From positions 22,518,001 to 22,582,000 of the forward strand of contig NC_092340.1 of the NCBI RefSeq assembly GCF_046630445.1: a DNA stretch of 64,000 nt, read 5' to 3'. This stretch comes from Rutidosis leptorrhynchoides (lineage: Eukaryota; Streptophyta; Magnoliopsida; Asterales; Asteraceae). Below, piece by piece: positions 11,791 through 22,285 of this stretch (within the stretch, counting starts at the first letter, position 1; the number at the start of each line of letters is the position of its first letter). Position numbers and translations under genes: made by a program. Below the pieces are notes generated by a model that was not told the origin of the DNA, searched no databases, and saw only the letters and a program-made list of their open reading frames with translations.

Positions 11791-12171
11791 CAAAATGAAA
11801 ATGTATATATGTATATGTATATACTACGAGACGATGATTTATAGAAGTAAATGACCAAAACACTCGAAAGTTTAAGATACACTTTGAGTGATATAGTTTA
11901 TTGATAATTTAAGACTATATTTTAACAAAGGTACGAGTCACGAAACGTAAAGAGCCAGTTTTCTCAGCGTACGAAAGGGCGTTCGAAAAACCAGAATCGG
12001 GACATAAGTCGAGTGACAACGTACGACTTATCGGAACAAAAATTACAAGTCAACTATGCACGTGAATTTAATATAATATATAATTAATTATATAAATTAA
12101 ATATATATTATATATAATAAATTAATATGTCGACGAACTAGATTACAAATCAGATGTGAGCTGGAATCCTA

Positions 12172-12247
12172 GGCCATGCGATCGCATGGCCATAACACAC
12201 AGAAACCATGCGATTGCATGGAGTCTGAAATCTGGCCACACTATAAA
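12172..12247 (+). promoter_or_regulatory. Palindrome pair plus TATA box, family-A LTR
   Basis: GGCCATGCGATCGCATGGCC (12172-12191) is a perfect 20-nt palindrome. CCATGCGATTGCATGG (12206-12221) is a second with one mismatched pair. CTATAAA follows at 12241-12247. The order palindrome, palindrome, TATA is repeated in other LTR families in this window. Confidence 0.8.
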
Positions 12248-12294
12248 GCTCGAGCATTCTGGTCTCTGTCTTACACACACATATATCATACTCC

Positions 12295-12296
<2 letters not shown>

Positions 12297-12380
<84 letters not shown>
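12297..12380. repeat. (ATT)n microsatellite, left half, target of copia
   Basis: About 80 bp of ATT repeat ends at the copia 5' LTR. The same repeat resumes after the 3' LTR at 18752, so one microsatellite was split. Confidence 0.93.
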
Positions 12381-12644
12381 TGTTATAAATCATGGCTTTT
12401 GATAAAGTAAATTTAGTGGCCGACACTTTTGATAAAGTAAATTTAGTGGATCAACTCACGGAGATATTACTGTTCCAACTAACTGCACAGTAAATTATTG
12501 TACTATAAATATGCGATCGATTGTAATCAGTATGTACACCAATATTTAATTTACTTCTGAAGCTTACATTTACTTTCTCCATTCTTATAATACTAATTAG
12601 AGCATAGGCTACTAAAGGTAGTTATATACTATTTAATTATAACA
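12381..12644 (+). repeat. 5' LTR of the copia element
   Basis: It differs from the 3' LTR at three positions in my direct comparison. It contains a direct repeat of ACTTTTGATAAAGTAAATTT-like words and a CTATAAATATGC TATA region. Confidence 0.93.
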
Positions 12645-13340
12645 CGTTATCAGCACGAAGAGCTCCCGTCGATCACCGTCCTCCGTCATTGAAACTGCCG
12701 GAAGATCTTGAAAACTCTGATGTGTCTTCTGATCAAGAATTTATCAGCTTGTGTTCTTCCACTACTGAGTTATACTCATCAGGTATTCCAAAATGTTGTT
12801 GACTTCATTTAATTTACATTTGACTTAATTAATTAATAAGAAAATCATTTTATATACAAATCAAAAGAATATAAGATTGAAGCAAGAATCCGTACCTGGA
12901 ATATTAATTGTATGTAGTGTTCTTGCGATTTGATAACTTATTACTCCATACTAGTTTGTTACTACCTTCGAAGTCAAAGAAAAAGCCTTCGACTATAAAA
13001 TTTTTTCTCTAAACAAGATATCCACAATAATTGTTATATATTTAAAATCAAAATAATTATATTTTCAGTAACTTGTCTTTTTCGCTTACATGTTACTACC
13101 GACAGTCTTGTGCTTTGTTAGGCTTGTACCTTTTGCATTATAATTTGTACATTAAGCGATTTGACTGTGTTTGCATTTCCATGATCTTCAAATGGTTGAA
13201 ACTTGAATTAGAAATGCCCGTGCAATACTTGTTTACAATATAATCTTACTAAATGATCTAAGAAATAAAAATAGAAATAGGACGTAAGTGTTGTTTGTGT
13301 GTGAGAGTATCTTCTATCCTCTCCTTTTACATGCATATGC

Positions 13341-13403
<63 letters not shown>

Positions 13404-14144
13404 GAATACATATTTCTCTCAATTATTTTCCTATCACTCTATAATGCGATCTTTTTTTCTGATTAGTGCTTGGTAGGGTCCATTACTAGCAGCCTCATAC
13501 TAGTGTAGATTATTATATTACATTTTAAATATTCACATTAATATTAATTCAGTAAAAATGTGAAATAAGAAAATGTGTTTGTTGTTTTTTCTGATATGAT
13601 GTGGCGTTTTTATGTTCGATAAATATAAACCCTAGGATAAGATCTGGTGTTGCTAGGGAGACGTAGATCTATTATTGGATCCAGGTCTTTAAGTAGATCT
13701 ATTATTGAAACTAATTTGAAAAATGATAAAAGTAACGCAAATTACGGGATTGTGTTGATTTGTTTACTCCTTTTACGTATTTAATAGTCATAAAGTAAAA
13801 CATGTTGGACCATTTGCATATTTTATAATCATCACTTGTGAAATGCAAATAACACTAGTCACCATTGAACCTGTCGACTTTTTCCTACAATAATTCAAAT
13901 AAAATAAGAATGATAATGATAATGAAGAGGGATTCGATATGGGTACGATGAATAATATAAACTTTTGGATAATATAGAATAATAATAAATAAACTAGTGC
14001 TTGTATAAATAAAAACATACTCCGTATTATATGTGTTATCTTTTATGTACTGCGGATTATAACTTGTTTGCAGTTAATATATATATATGTTAATTATATT
14101 ATTGAAATTTTAATATGAATACTGCTAGAGTACAAAATCAATCA
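12645..14144. other. Copia leader region, no gag recognised
   Basis: Between the primer-binding site and the protease remnant, where gag is expected, no gag-like protein is readable in any frame. A (TA)n tract occupies about 13346-13401. Confidence 0.6.
13346..13401. repeat. (TA)n microsatellite inside the copia element
   Basis: About 56 bp of alternating TA. Confidence 0.95.
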
Positions 14145-14390
14145 CGTGGTGAAAATATTTGTATTGCAGATAGTGGTAACATACAAATCTAAGAAATTTT
14201 TCATTGATTTAAATCAAATGAAAGAATTATAAATACTATATCAGATCTTGTAAACTTGATATAAGGAACGAAAAAGGCAAAATTCATGTTACGAAATGGT
14301 ACGAATTTTCTGATAAATAATGTCTTATTTTCTCCAAATAATGAAAGAGAATTTTGTTAAGTTTCTCTGATATATATTATAATGGAATGA
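14145..14390 (+). pseudogene. Copia protease remnant
   Basis: A CIADSGN stretch (ADSG at about 14166-14177) is followed by residues in the order seen in copia proteases (NTISDLVNLI, then MLRNGTNFLINNVLFS). Stops interrupt it. It ends where the minisatellite begins. Confidence 0.6.
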
Positions 14391-14435
14391 TTATCAGTCA
14401 ATGATAGCAGAAAATGAGAAATATGTATGTAGCAT

Positions 14436-14743
14436 CGAAAAGCGCATATGATGAAAAGCACAATGCATATGATAAAAAGCGCATATATGATAAAAAGCGC
14501 ATATGATGAAAAGCGCATATGATGAATGGCGCAATGCATATGATTAAAAGCGCATATGATGAAAAGCGCAGCGCATATGATTAAAAGCGCATATGGTGAA
14601 AAGGATATATAATGAAAAGCACATATGGTGATTAATGAAAAGCACATATGATGATTAATAAAAAGCTCATATGGTGATTAATGAAAAGTTCATATGGGGA
14701 TTAATGAAAAACACATATGGTGATTAATGAAAAGTATATTGTG
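14436..14743 (+). repeat. Degenerate minisatellite, AAAAGCGCATATGATG-type units
   Basis: About 16-23-bp units built on AAAAGC(G/A)CATATG(A/G)TGATT recur roughly 15 times with drift from left (GCGCATATGATG) to right (CACATATGGTGATTAATG). It occupies the place between protease and integrase in the copia polyprotein. Units are irregular and lack spacers, so this is not a CRISPR. Confidence 0.85.
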
Positions 14744-14779
14744 AAAAGGAATCACAAATGTTTCTTGAAATAATTCAAG

Positions 14780-15770
14780 GTGAGATATGTGAATAAATTC
14801 ATCCACCATGTGGACCATTTAGATATTTCATGGTCCTAATAGACGCATCTAGTAGATGGTCTCATGTTTGTGTGTTATCAAGCCGTAATATGGCATTTGC
14901 AAAGTTTCTTGCACAAATTATTAAATTAAGAACACATTATTCTGATTACACCATTAAAAGGATGAGACTTGATAATACTGGTGAGTTAACATCTCAAGCA
15001 TTTAATGATTATTATATGTCTACATGGATTGTTGTTGAACATCCAGTTGCTCATATGCATACACAAAATTGATTTAGCTGAATCAATAAATAAACGCTTG
15101 CAGCTATTAACTAGACAATTGGTAATGAGTATAAAACTCTCAATATTTATATGGGGACATGTAAATTTACATGATGCGATATTAATTCGCAATAAACCAA
15201 ATGCAAGTCATAAATATTCTCCATTACCAACTTAATTTTGATCGAGAGCCAAATATTTTCCATCTTAGAACATTTGGTTGTGCAGTGTATTTTTAATTGC
15301 ACCACCACAACAAATGGTCCCTCAAAGAAGGATTGAAATATATGTTGTATATAAAAGATCTTCAATCATAAGATTTATAGAATTCATGACGGGTGATGTT
15401 TTTACAGCACATTTTTGCTGATTGTCATTTTAATGAAAAATTGTTCCCTAGATTAGGGGGATAAATGAAAAAATAAAAATAAAATGATGTTTCATGATGT
15501 GAACATAAATTAAAATATCTTGATCCCCGCACAAAAGAATATGAAACGAAAGTTCAAAAATAATGCATATGCAAGAACTTGCAAATCGATTACGTGATGC
15601 ATTTAAAGATACAAAAAGAATGACTAAATCATATATAATAGCAGTAAAGGCTCCAGCTCGAATTGAAATTCCAAAAGCTGGCAATAATTTCACTCTTGAG
15701 TCTTTACCACGTATGAAACGTGGAAGATCAATTGGTTCCGAAGATAAAAATCCTTGAAAATAAAATCAGC
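14780..15770 (+). pseudogene. Copia integrase remnant
   Basis: It contains GPFRYFMVLIDASSRWSHVC, with the first catalytic aspartate in the VLIDASS block, then RLDNTGELTSQAFNDYYMS with the second. Downstream HMHTQN is followed by a stop and frameshift before the AESINKRLQ segment. The integrase C-terminal part continues to about 15770 in changing frames (FADCHF, ANRLRDAFKDTKRMTKS, then KAPARIEIPKAG). Broken and non-functional. Confidence 0.82.
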
Positions 15771-15959
15771 TGATAATGAGGTAAAAGAAAGTATTTAAGA
15801 AGAACCATAAATCAATATTCCTTCTGCAGAGGATATTGATAAATGTAAATACTAAAATTGCGATAAATTATGCAATATTATGGAACCGAAATGAAATTAC
15901 AAATCTCTATGAGATATTTTCATATAATGTTACAATGACATCATGAATAAAATGATGAT

Positions 15960-17310
15960 CTGAAACCAAAATCTGTCATTGAATGCCAAAATAGACATGA
16001 ATGAGCTCAATGGAAAGGAGCAATACAAGCTGAATTAGAATCGCTCAATAAAAGAAAAGTTTTCGGATCAATCGTTATCACTTTTAAAGATGTGAAACGT
16101 ATGGGATACAAATGAATTTTTATCCGAAAAAGAAATGTGCAAATGAAGTTACAAAGCAAAACTAAACTTGTAACTCAAGATTTCTCACAAAGACCAGGAA
16201 TGAATTATGAGGAAAAACTGATCTTCCTGAAATGGATACAATTATTTTTAGATACTTAATCAACCTCGCAGTTACTGTTACTAACATTTAGAAATGCATC
16301 TCATGGATGTCATTACTACTTATTTATATAGATAACTTGATAGTGATACATATATATAAATATACATTAAGGGTTTAAAAGTATCAGAAGCATCTTACGC
16401 AAAATCATAGAAAATGTATTTTAATTAAATCACAAAGATTTTTATATGGGTTGATACAATCGGGACGTATGTGGTATAAGTGGTTAAATGACTACTTGAT
16501 AAGAAAAGGGTATACATATAAACTTATTTGCACGTGTGTTTTTATTATAAAAAACAATGTTCGGATATGTAATCGTAGTTGTGTATGTCAATGATCATAA
16601 CGTCATAGGGACAAATAACAAGATCAAATGAAGCCATTCTATTTTTAAAGAAAAAATCTGAAATGAAAGATTTCGGAAAAACCAAGTATTGTTTTTGGTT
16701 TACAAATTGAGCATATACGTAATGGTTTACTTGTACATCAAACAACTTATACCGAAAAGATTTTAACACATTTAATTATGGACTGACAGAACCATTAAGT
16801 ACTCCTATAGTTGTTAAATTACTCAATATTGACACTGATCCATTTCATCCCCGTGAAGATCATGAAGATCTTATTGGATCAGAAGTTCCATATTTTAGTG
16901 TAATTGAGGTTCTTATGTATCTTACAAATTGTACAAGAACTGACATTTCTAATGTAGTTAATTTGTTGACAAGGTTCAGCTTAGCCCCTACTGAAAGACA
17001 CAGGAATGGGATCAAACACATATTTTGATACCTTCGAGGAACTACTGATTTATGATTGTTTATTTTAACGATTCAAAACAAGATTTGGTTGGTTATGTAG
17101 ATGCAGGTTATTTATGTGATCCTCATAAAGCTAAATCTTAAACTGAATGTGTATTCCTAAATGGAGGTGCCGCAATATCATGGCGTTCTCAAAAATAAAC
17201 ACTTGTTGCAACATCATCAAATCATGCCGAAGTGATTGCATTACATGAAGCTACTCGGGAATGTTTTTGGATGAGATCAATGACAACTCATTACTTATTC
17301 TTGTGGACTA
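15960..17310 (+). pseudogene. Copia RT and start of RNase H, heavily degraded
   Basis: Recognisable pieces include WKGAIQAELESLNKRKVFG at the RT start, LYGLIQSGRMWYKWLNDYL, and a catalytic box reading YVND at 16584-16595 where copia RTs have YVDD. Then comes YIRNGL-like sequence, and RNase H begins about 17080. Numerous stops occur in every frame. The TRIM at 17316 cuts RNase H. Confidence 0.78.
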
Positions 17311-17315
17311 GAATG

Positions 17316-18063
17316 TGTAACAGACTCGTCCCACATCGGTGGGAGAGGAAAACAAAGCACTCCTTATAAGGGTGTGGATACCTCTTCTGGTATGACGCGT
17401 TTAAAGCCATGCGGGTAGGTGCGATCCGGGGCAAGTTGGCCTGTCGGTGATCGGCCTGTGGCCCAGATCGGACAGTATCATACTAGTTGTGCTGCGCACT
17501 CTGTGATGACGCGTTTTGAGGGTGTTTACCCGAGAAGCAAATCCGTGAGGTTGAAGTGCGATCCGGGGTTGTACTCGTGCGCGGGTAGCCCGTCGGTGAT
17601 CGGCTTGTGTCCAAAGCGGACAATATCATACTACGGGCTGATGGTGATGTTACTTATGGTATCAGAGCTGGGGCCCGCATCGATGTGCACTGCGGGGACG
17701 CAGTGTCCCGAAGGGGGGGAGAGTTGTAACAGACTCGTCCCACATCGGTGGGAGAGGAAAACAAAGCACTCCTTATAAGGGTGTGGATACCTCTTCTGGT
17801 ATGACGCGTTTAAAGCCGTGCGGGTAGGTGCGATCCGGGGCAAGTTGGCCTGTCGGTGATCGGCCTGTGGCCCAGATCGGACAGTATCATACCAGTTGTG
17901 CTGCGCACTCTGTGATGACGCGTTTTGAGGGTGTTTACCCGAGAAGCAAATCCGTGAGGTTGAAGTGCGATCCGGGGTTGTACTCGTGCGCGGGTAGCCC
18001 GTCGGTGATCGGCTTGTGTCCAAAGCGGACAATATCATACTACGGGCTGATGGTGATGTTACT
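17316..18063 (+). mobile_element. TRIM retrotransposon, 748 bp, in copia RNase H
   Basis: Two 339-bp LTRs (17316-17654 and 17725-18063) differ at only two positions I could find. They flank a 70-bp internal segment with TGGTATCAGAGC (17657-17668) and a purine tract (about 17710-17723). TSD GAATG lies at 17311-17315 and 18064-18068. It is the same family as 1807-2325 but its LTR is 114 bp longer through an internal diverged duplication. It encodes nothing. Confidence 0.94.
17328..17370 (+). promoter_or_regulatory. USE plus TATA in TRIM 5' LTR
   Basis: GTCCCACATCG at 17328-17338, 25 nt, then TTATAAG at 17364-17370. The 3' LTR repeats it at 17737-17779. The layout equals that of plant Pol III snRNA promoters; activity is not known. 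Confidence 0.55.
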
Positions 18064-18068
18064 GAATG

Positions 18069-18333
18069 CGATAAAAGTCCAACAACTATCTATGAAGATA
18101 ATGCAGCTTGCATAGCACAGATGAAAGAAGGGTATATCAAAAGTGACCGAACAAAACACATACCTCCTAGATTCTTCTCATATACTCAAGATCTCATTAA
18201 GGACAACCAGATTAAAATGAGATATGTTCAATCAAGCAAAAACTCTGCTGATCTTTTCACCAAATCACTTCCAACAGCTATTTTCAGAACGCATGTTCAC
18301 AATATTGGCATGAGGCATGTTCAAAAGATGTGA
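18069..18333 (+). pseudogene. Copia RNase H, C-terminal part after the TRIM
   Basis: It reads TTIYEDNAACIAQMKEGYI, SDRTKHI and VQSSKNSADLFTKSLP, hallmarks of the copia RNase H end. It closes with TGA at 18331-18333, upstream of the purine tract and 3' LTR. The segment itself is open. Confidence 0.9.
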
Positions 18334-18487
18334 CGACTCAGGATGTCTACTTGAGGGGGAGTCAACTATATGCTGCACTCTTTTTCCCTTGGCTAAAGTT
18401 TTTATCCCACTGGATTTTTCTTTAGCAAGGTTTTTAACGAGGCAGTAACATGTAGTTGATGAAACAAAATTGTCGTCCAAGGGGGAG

Positions 18488-18751
18488 TGTTATAAATCAT
18501 GACTTTTGATAAAGTAAATTTAGTGGCCGACACTTTTGATAAAGTAAATTTAGTGGATCAACTCACTGAGATATTACTGTTCCAACTAATTGCACAGTAA
18601 ATTATTGTACTATAAATATGCGATCGATTGTAATCAGTATGTACACCAATATTTAATTTACTTCTGAAGCTTACATTTACTTTCTCCATTCTTATAATAC
18701 TAATTAGAGCATAGGCTACTAAAGGTAGTTATATACTATTTAATTATAACA
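18488..18751 (+). repeat. 3' LTR of the copia element
   Basis: 264 bp, TGTTATAA to TTATAACA, 261 of 264 positions equal to the 5' LTR by eye. TTATT follows. Confidence 0.93.
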
Positions 18752-18761
18752 TTATTATTAA

Positions 18762-18824
<63 letters not shown>

Positions 18825-18860
18825 GATTAATATTATTATTAATCTTATTATTATTAATAT
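18752..18860. repeat. (ATT)n microsatellite, right half
   Basis: This continues the repeat broken by the copia insertion. Family-A LTR sequence resumes after it. Confidence 0.9.
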
Positions 18861-20553
18861 TATTAATTAGTATTATACATAAAATACTACGACGAGGTTA
18901 TGAGCGTGTCACTTTCAAAATGGTTTTCAAGCGGGATAGAGCTAAGGAAATTATGGGTTATTGCCAAGGAGGTTATGGGTAATGTTCGGGGGTATATTTG
19001 TAAATCAAACCTAGTATTTATCATCTCCGTTGCGTCTACGTACTTTCCTACAATATTGAATCTCAATATTGATACGTAAGCACTCATATTTTATCTTTTA
19101 TATATTAATTGTGTATCTATGTCTAGTGCTCGAGTATATATATTTATACATGCTTGTATGATAAATTTCGTCGTTAAACAGTTTATGATGAATCACGAAT
19201 TAAATACATATGTTACTGGTAAAAGGTATATGATATGCATGTTTTTGGAAAGCTGGCGAAAAATCAATGACTTTTCATTTAGTTATCGAATAGTTTCGAT
19301 GAACGGATTAAGAGATATGATCAACTGAATTATGATTGATGTTAATTGAAATTGCTTTTGAATATGCAATTAAGATTTAAACAACTTGTTTACGAGATTT
19401 ATAAAATGGATTTTTGAATATTACCAACCGAGTAAATGACTCCTTATATAAGGTATGTCTCGTTTTGTTGAACTATTGTCAAAATTGACTTTTTGAAACG
19501 ACTTTGGATAACTTTTGTATGTCGATCTCGAGCATTAGGATTGTGATACACTATGACCTGACCTAGCTTGATAGACATTTATTGACCAACATATGTTCTC
19601 TAGGTTGAGATCTACGGTTATTTGGTAATCCGTGTTTCGGTCACATTTTGGTGAACGACTTTATATGCTGCTAAGGTGAGTTTCATATGCTCCCTTTTTA
19701 ATTGCTTTTGCAATCTATATTTTTGGGCTGAGAATACATGCACTTTATTTTAAACGCAATGGATACAATTACATACTAAATTCTACACCGAGTTTGAACC
19801 GAAAATCCCTTAGATTTGGTAACTAGTAGCTGCCAGTTATAAGAACTGGTGGGCGCGAATAGTTGTATATGGATCCATAGGGCTTGACATCCCCGTCCGT
19901 TCCAGGTATAGAAACCCTAGCCTGAACTATAAAACAGACGTATGCTATTTGAGTTTAGTACACGTTGATTTGCGTGTATTGTACATGTTGGTTGCATGTA
20001 TGTTAAAACAGGGGTAATTATTATATAGACGTTAAAGTTTAGTTACCAGGGTGCTCAATCTTGTAGAATATTTTGATAAACGTTTCTGGATGAAACAACT
20101 GAAATCTTGTGATCCACCTTTATATACAGATTATACGATACATTAAAACTATGAACTCACCAACCTTTGTGTTGACACTTGTTAGCATGTTTATTCTCAG
20201 GTTCCATAGAAGTCTTCCGCTGGTTGCTTATATATTAGACAAGCTATGTGCATGGAGTCTTACATGGCATATTTTTTCAAGGAAACGTTGCATTCACCAA
20301 ATCACCACCATGTATCTTATTTTGACTGCATTGTCAATGGAAGTACTATTGTAAACTATTATTTACGGTGATTGTCTATATGTAGAAATCATCAGCTGTC
20401 GAAAACCTTTGATTTAAATATTCATTTATGGTGTGCCTTTTCAAAAGAATGCAATGTTTACAAAACGTATCATATAGAGGTCAAATACCTCGCAATGAAA
20501 TCGATGAATGACGTGTTCGTCCATATGGATTTGGAGCGATCGTCACACTCTTG

Positions 20554-21845
20554 CATCTAGATTACGAAGAGTAGCGAGTCTATAGAGCTTGAGACACCAA
20601 ATGAAGATGTTAATCTTGATTGGGACCTTGTTACACCATCTTGTAGGGATAGAAAAAGAGGCCTGATCCTCAACAGAAATAAGAGATCTAGCTATCGAAA
20701 CAGAATACGTCCCCAATGGAGATTTCTCCCACCACCATTTATCGTTTTCATCAGAGAAAGATACAGAATGTAAGTCGTTCATGAGAGCATTATACTGAGA
20801 TGTTTCTATGCCTCCCATTATACTCCTGCGCCAAGACTAATGCCAACCATTTAAAGAGAAGTGAGATGCAACAGTACCAATTTTCATATTCTCAAGAGCA
20901 AACAAACGATGGTAACGAGTTTTAAGAGGGACGAAATCGAGCCAAGGATCATGCCAAAAATCAATATGAGAGCCATTACCCAATTTGCAGCGAAGGCTCT
21001 CAGCCAGAATAATGTTTCTGTTGTGAATATTATGAATGCAATTGTGAATGCATGCCCAAGAACCTGAAGCATTAGGAGAACAAGGCGTGTGACTGTTATT
21101 ACTTGGCCCATGGATCGCTGAAATGACTTTGGCCCAACTTGAATCTTTATTAGTAGTAAACCTCCATCTCCACTTATAAAGAAGAGCAAGGTTTAACGAT
21201 TTGAGACATGAGACTGATAATCCGCCTCGATCATAAGGGTTTTGAATTAGACGCCACTACACCCAATGAATTTTTCGCTCATTGCTTTTTGCTCCCCAAA
21301 AGAAAGAAGAACGAAGTGATTCAATTTTTTTAATAACCTTGCATGGAGCTTTAAATAAAGACATATAGTACGTACCAATGGAACCAAGCACCGACTTACT
21401 AAAGTAAGTCAACCACCACATGAGAGAAGAGTAGCCTTCCATGATGATAAACGTTTCTTCACCTTGTCAATAATATATTCCCATCCTTCACTACGGTGCA
21501 TGTTTTGGCCGACGGGTAATCCTAAAAATTTAAATGGCATTGAACCAGGCGAGCAACCCAACATTGAAGCCATGATTTCCAAGGAATCGACTCCCACACC
21601 ATAAACCAAAGACTTGCTCAAATTTATCTTCAAGCCTGAAACTGAAAAAAAACATCCAAGAATAGATAAAAGGTTACAAGCGTTAGTGTCATTCCATTCC
21701 CCTACAAAAAGAACATCATCCGCAAATAGACAATGGTTGATCCGAATGCTACTTTGGTTACCACCAATTCTCACACCCGAATATAACGAAGCATTTGTAG
21801 CATCATTAATGGCCGCTTGAAGACCTTCCATTCCAATAATTCAGA
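20554..21845 (-). pseudogene. LINE reverse transcriptase C-terminal half and zf-RVT
   Basis: Reading right to left: the RT catalytic motif CLFADDVLFVGEW (FADD box), a KFLGLPVGQNMHR stretch typical of plant L1 RTs, SSWKATLLSCGG, then KAPCKVIKKIESLRSSFFWG. The zf-RVT domain follows (KSPLGTYSV, and IFIWCLKLYRLATLRNLDAR). Several stops and frameshifts make it non-functional. The 5' part of ORF2 (endonuclease, early RT) is absent. Confidence 0.85.
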
Positions 21846-21951
21846 GATTGAAATGGTTACAAGTTGTTAGAGTCTGAGATGGTTAAATGTCTGCGAGGAA
21901 GTTGGTATAATTGTGTAAAAGGCTTGACAAGAATGAGTAAGTGATACTTAC

Positions 21952-22140
21952 TCCGTTCCATATTAATAGTCCATCTATCTTTTTTAGACTGTCCCAAATT
22001 AATAGTCCACTTTCATAAATAGATAAGGATAATTGGTTAGTGTAGTATTATACCCTTCATTTATTCAAGTAAGACAAAAAATATAGACAAAAAGTAAGGT
22101 GTAAGTTTGAAAAGTAGATCAAAAGATACATGTGACGGTC
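21952..22140. mobile_element. MITE fragment, Stowaway-like
   Basis: CTCCGTTCCATATTAATAGT at about 21952 resembles the terminal sequence of plant Stowaway MITEs, with a second AATTAATAGTCCAC copy inside. The matching right terminus is missing, so it is truncated. Low certainty. Confidence 0.4.
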
Positions 22141-22164
22141 ATTTTTTCTTAAATACGATCGCTC

Positions 22165-22285
22165 TTAATATTGACTATGACTAGATGCTTGAAAAGTTCT
22201 GAAGGGACCCAAGTTCAATCCCCACCTGGTACACTTTGGGAGCTTGCCCCTAAAAAAAAAACAAAAAAAAAACAAAAAAAAAACA
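22165..22285 (+). mobile_element. Possible tRNA-derived SINE 3' part
   Basis: AAGTTCAATCCCCACC resembles a Pol III B box (GGTTCGANTCC). An A-rich tail of A-runs separated by single C follows at about 22252-22284. A clear A box was not found, so only a 5'-truncated copy is suggested. Confidence 0.4.

Larger units (their letters stand above)
12381..18751 (+). mobile_element. Ty1/copia element with near-identical LTRs and ruined genes
   Basis: LTRs of 264 bp (12381-12644 and 18488-18751) start TGTTATAA and end TTATAACA, flanked by TTATT on both sides. Remnants appear in copia order: protease, integrase, RT, RNase H. A CGTTATCAGCACGAAG segment at 12645-12660 sits where the primer-binding site belongs. 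A purine tract AAGGGGGAG (about 18479-18487) precedes the 3' LTR. No gag is recognisable. Many stops and a YVND in place of the YVDD box make it non-autonomous. A TRIM splits its RNase H. Confidence 0.9.
11280..20548 (+). mobile_element. Solo LTR of family A, interrupted by a copia element
   Basis: It starts TGTGATGACC at 11280 and ends GATCGTCACA at 20548, with CTCTT target duplications at 11275-11279 and 20549-20553. Without the copia the native LTR is about 2.9 kb. No internal domain is present, so it is a solo LTR left by LTR-LTR recombination. The same LTR occurs inverted at 46015-48343. It contains a microsatellite, a GCTACAGTA array, paired palindromes and a TATA box. Assignment to a Ty3 lineage is inference from LTR length and the TGACCCG start. 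Confidence 0.88.
10810..21845 (-). mobile_element. LINE (L1-type), 5'-truncated, split by a solo LTR
   Basis: Minus-strand protein segments of a plant L1-type LINE lie on both sides of the solo LTR at 11280-20548: RT and zf-RVT segments at 20554-21845, the C-terminal tail at 10871-11279. Upstream of about 21845 the frame stops and homology to a LINE is lost, consistent with 5' truncation during target-primed reverse transcription. The 3' end near 10810 is a short A-rich stretch on the minus strand. I found no convincing target duplication for the LINE itself. Confidence 0.82.

Noticed and set aside
12300..12400. Open frames of poly-Tyr/Ile such as YYYYYY and IYIYIY (also at 13208-13411, 30531-30740, 36584-36791)
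   Set aside because: They are translations of ATT and TA microsatellites with no coding support.
14436..14743. CRISPR-like array of short repeats
   Set aside because: Units are contiguous, drifting and without spacers, inside a plant copia element; it is a minisatellite.
17419..18115. Open frames of 95-135 codons on both strands across the TRIM LTRs
   Set aside because: The same peptides repeat because the LTR is repeated, the frames run through PBS and LTR borders, and TRIMs are non-coding.
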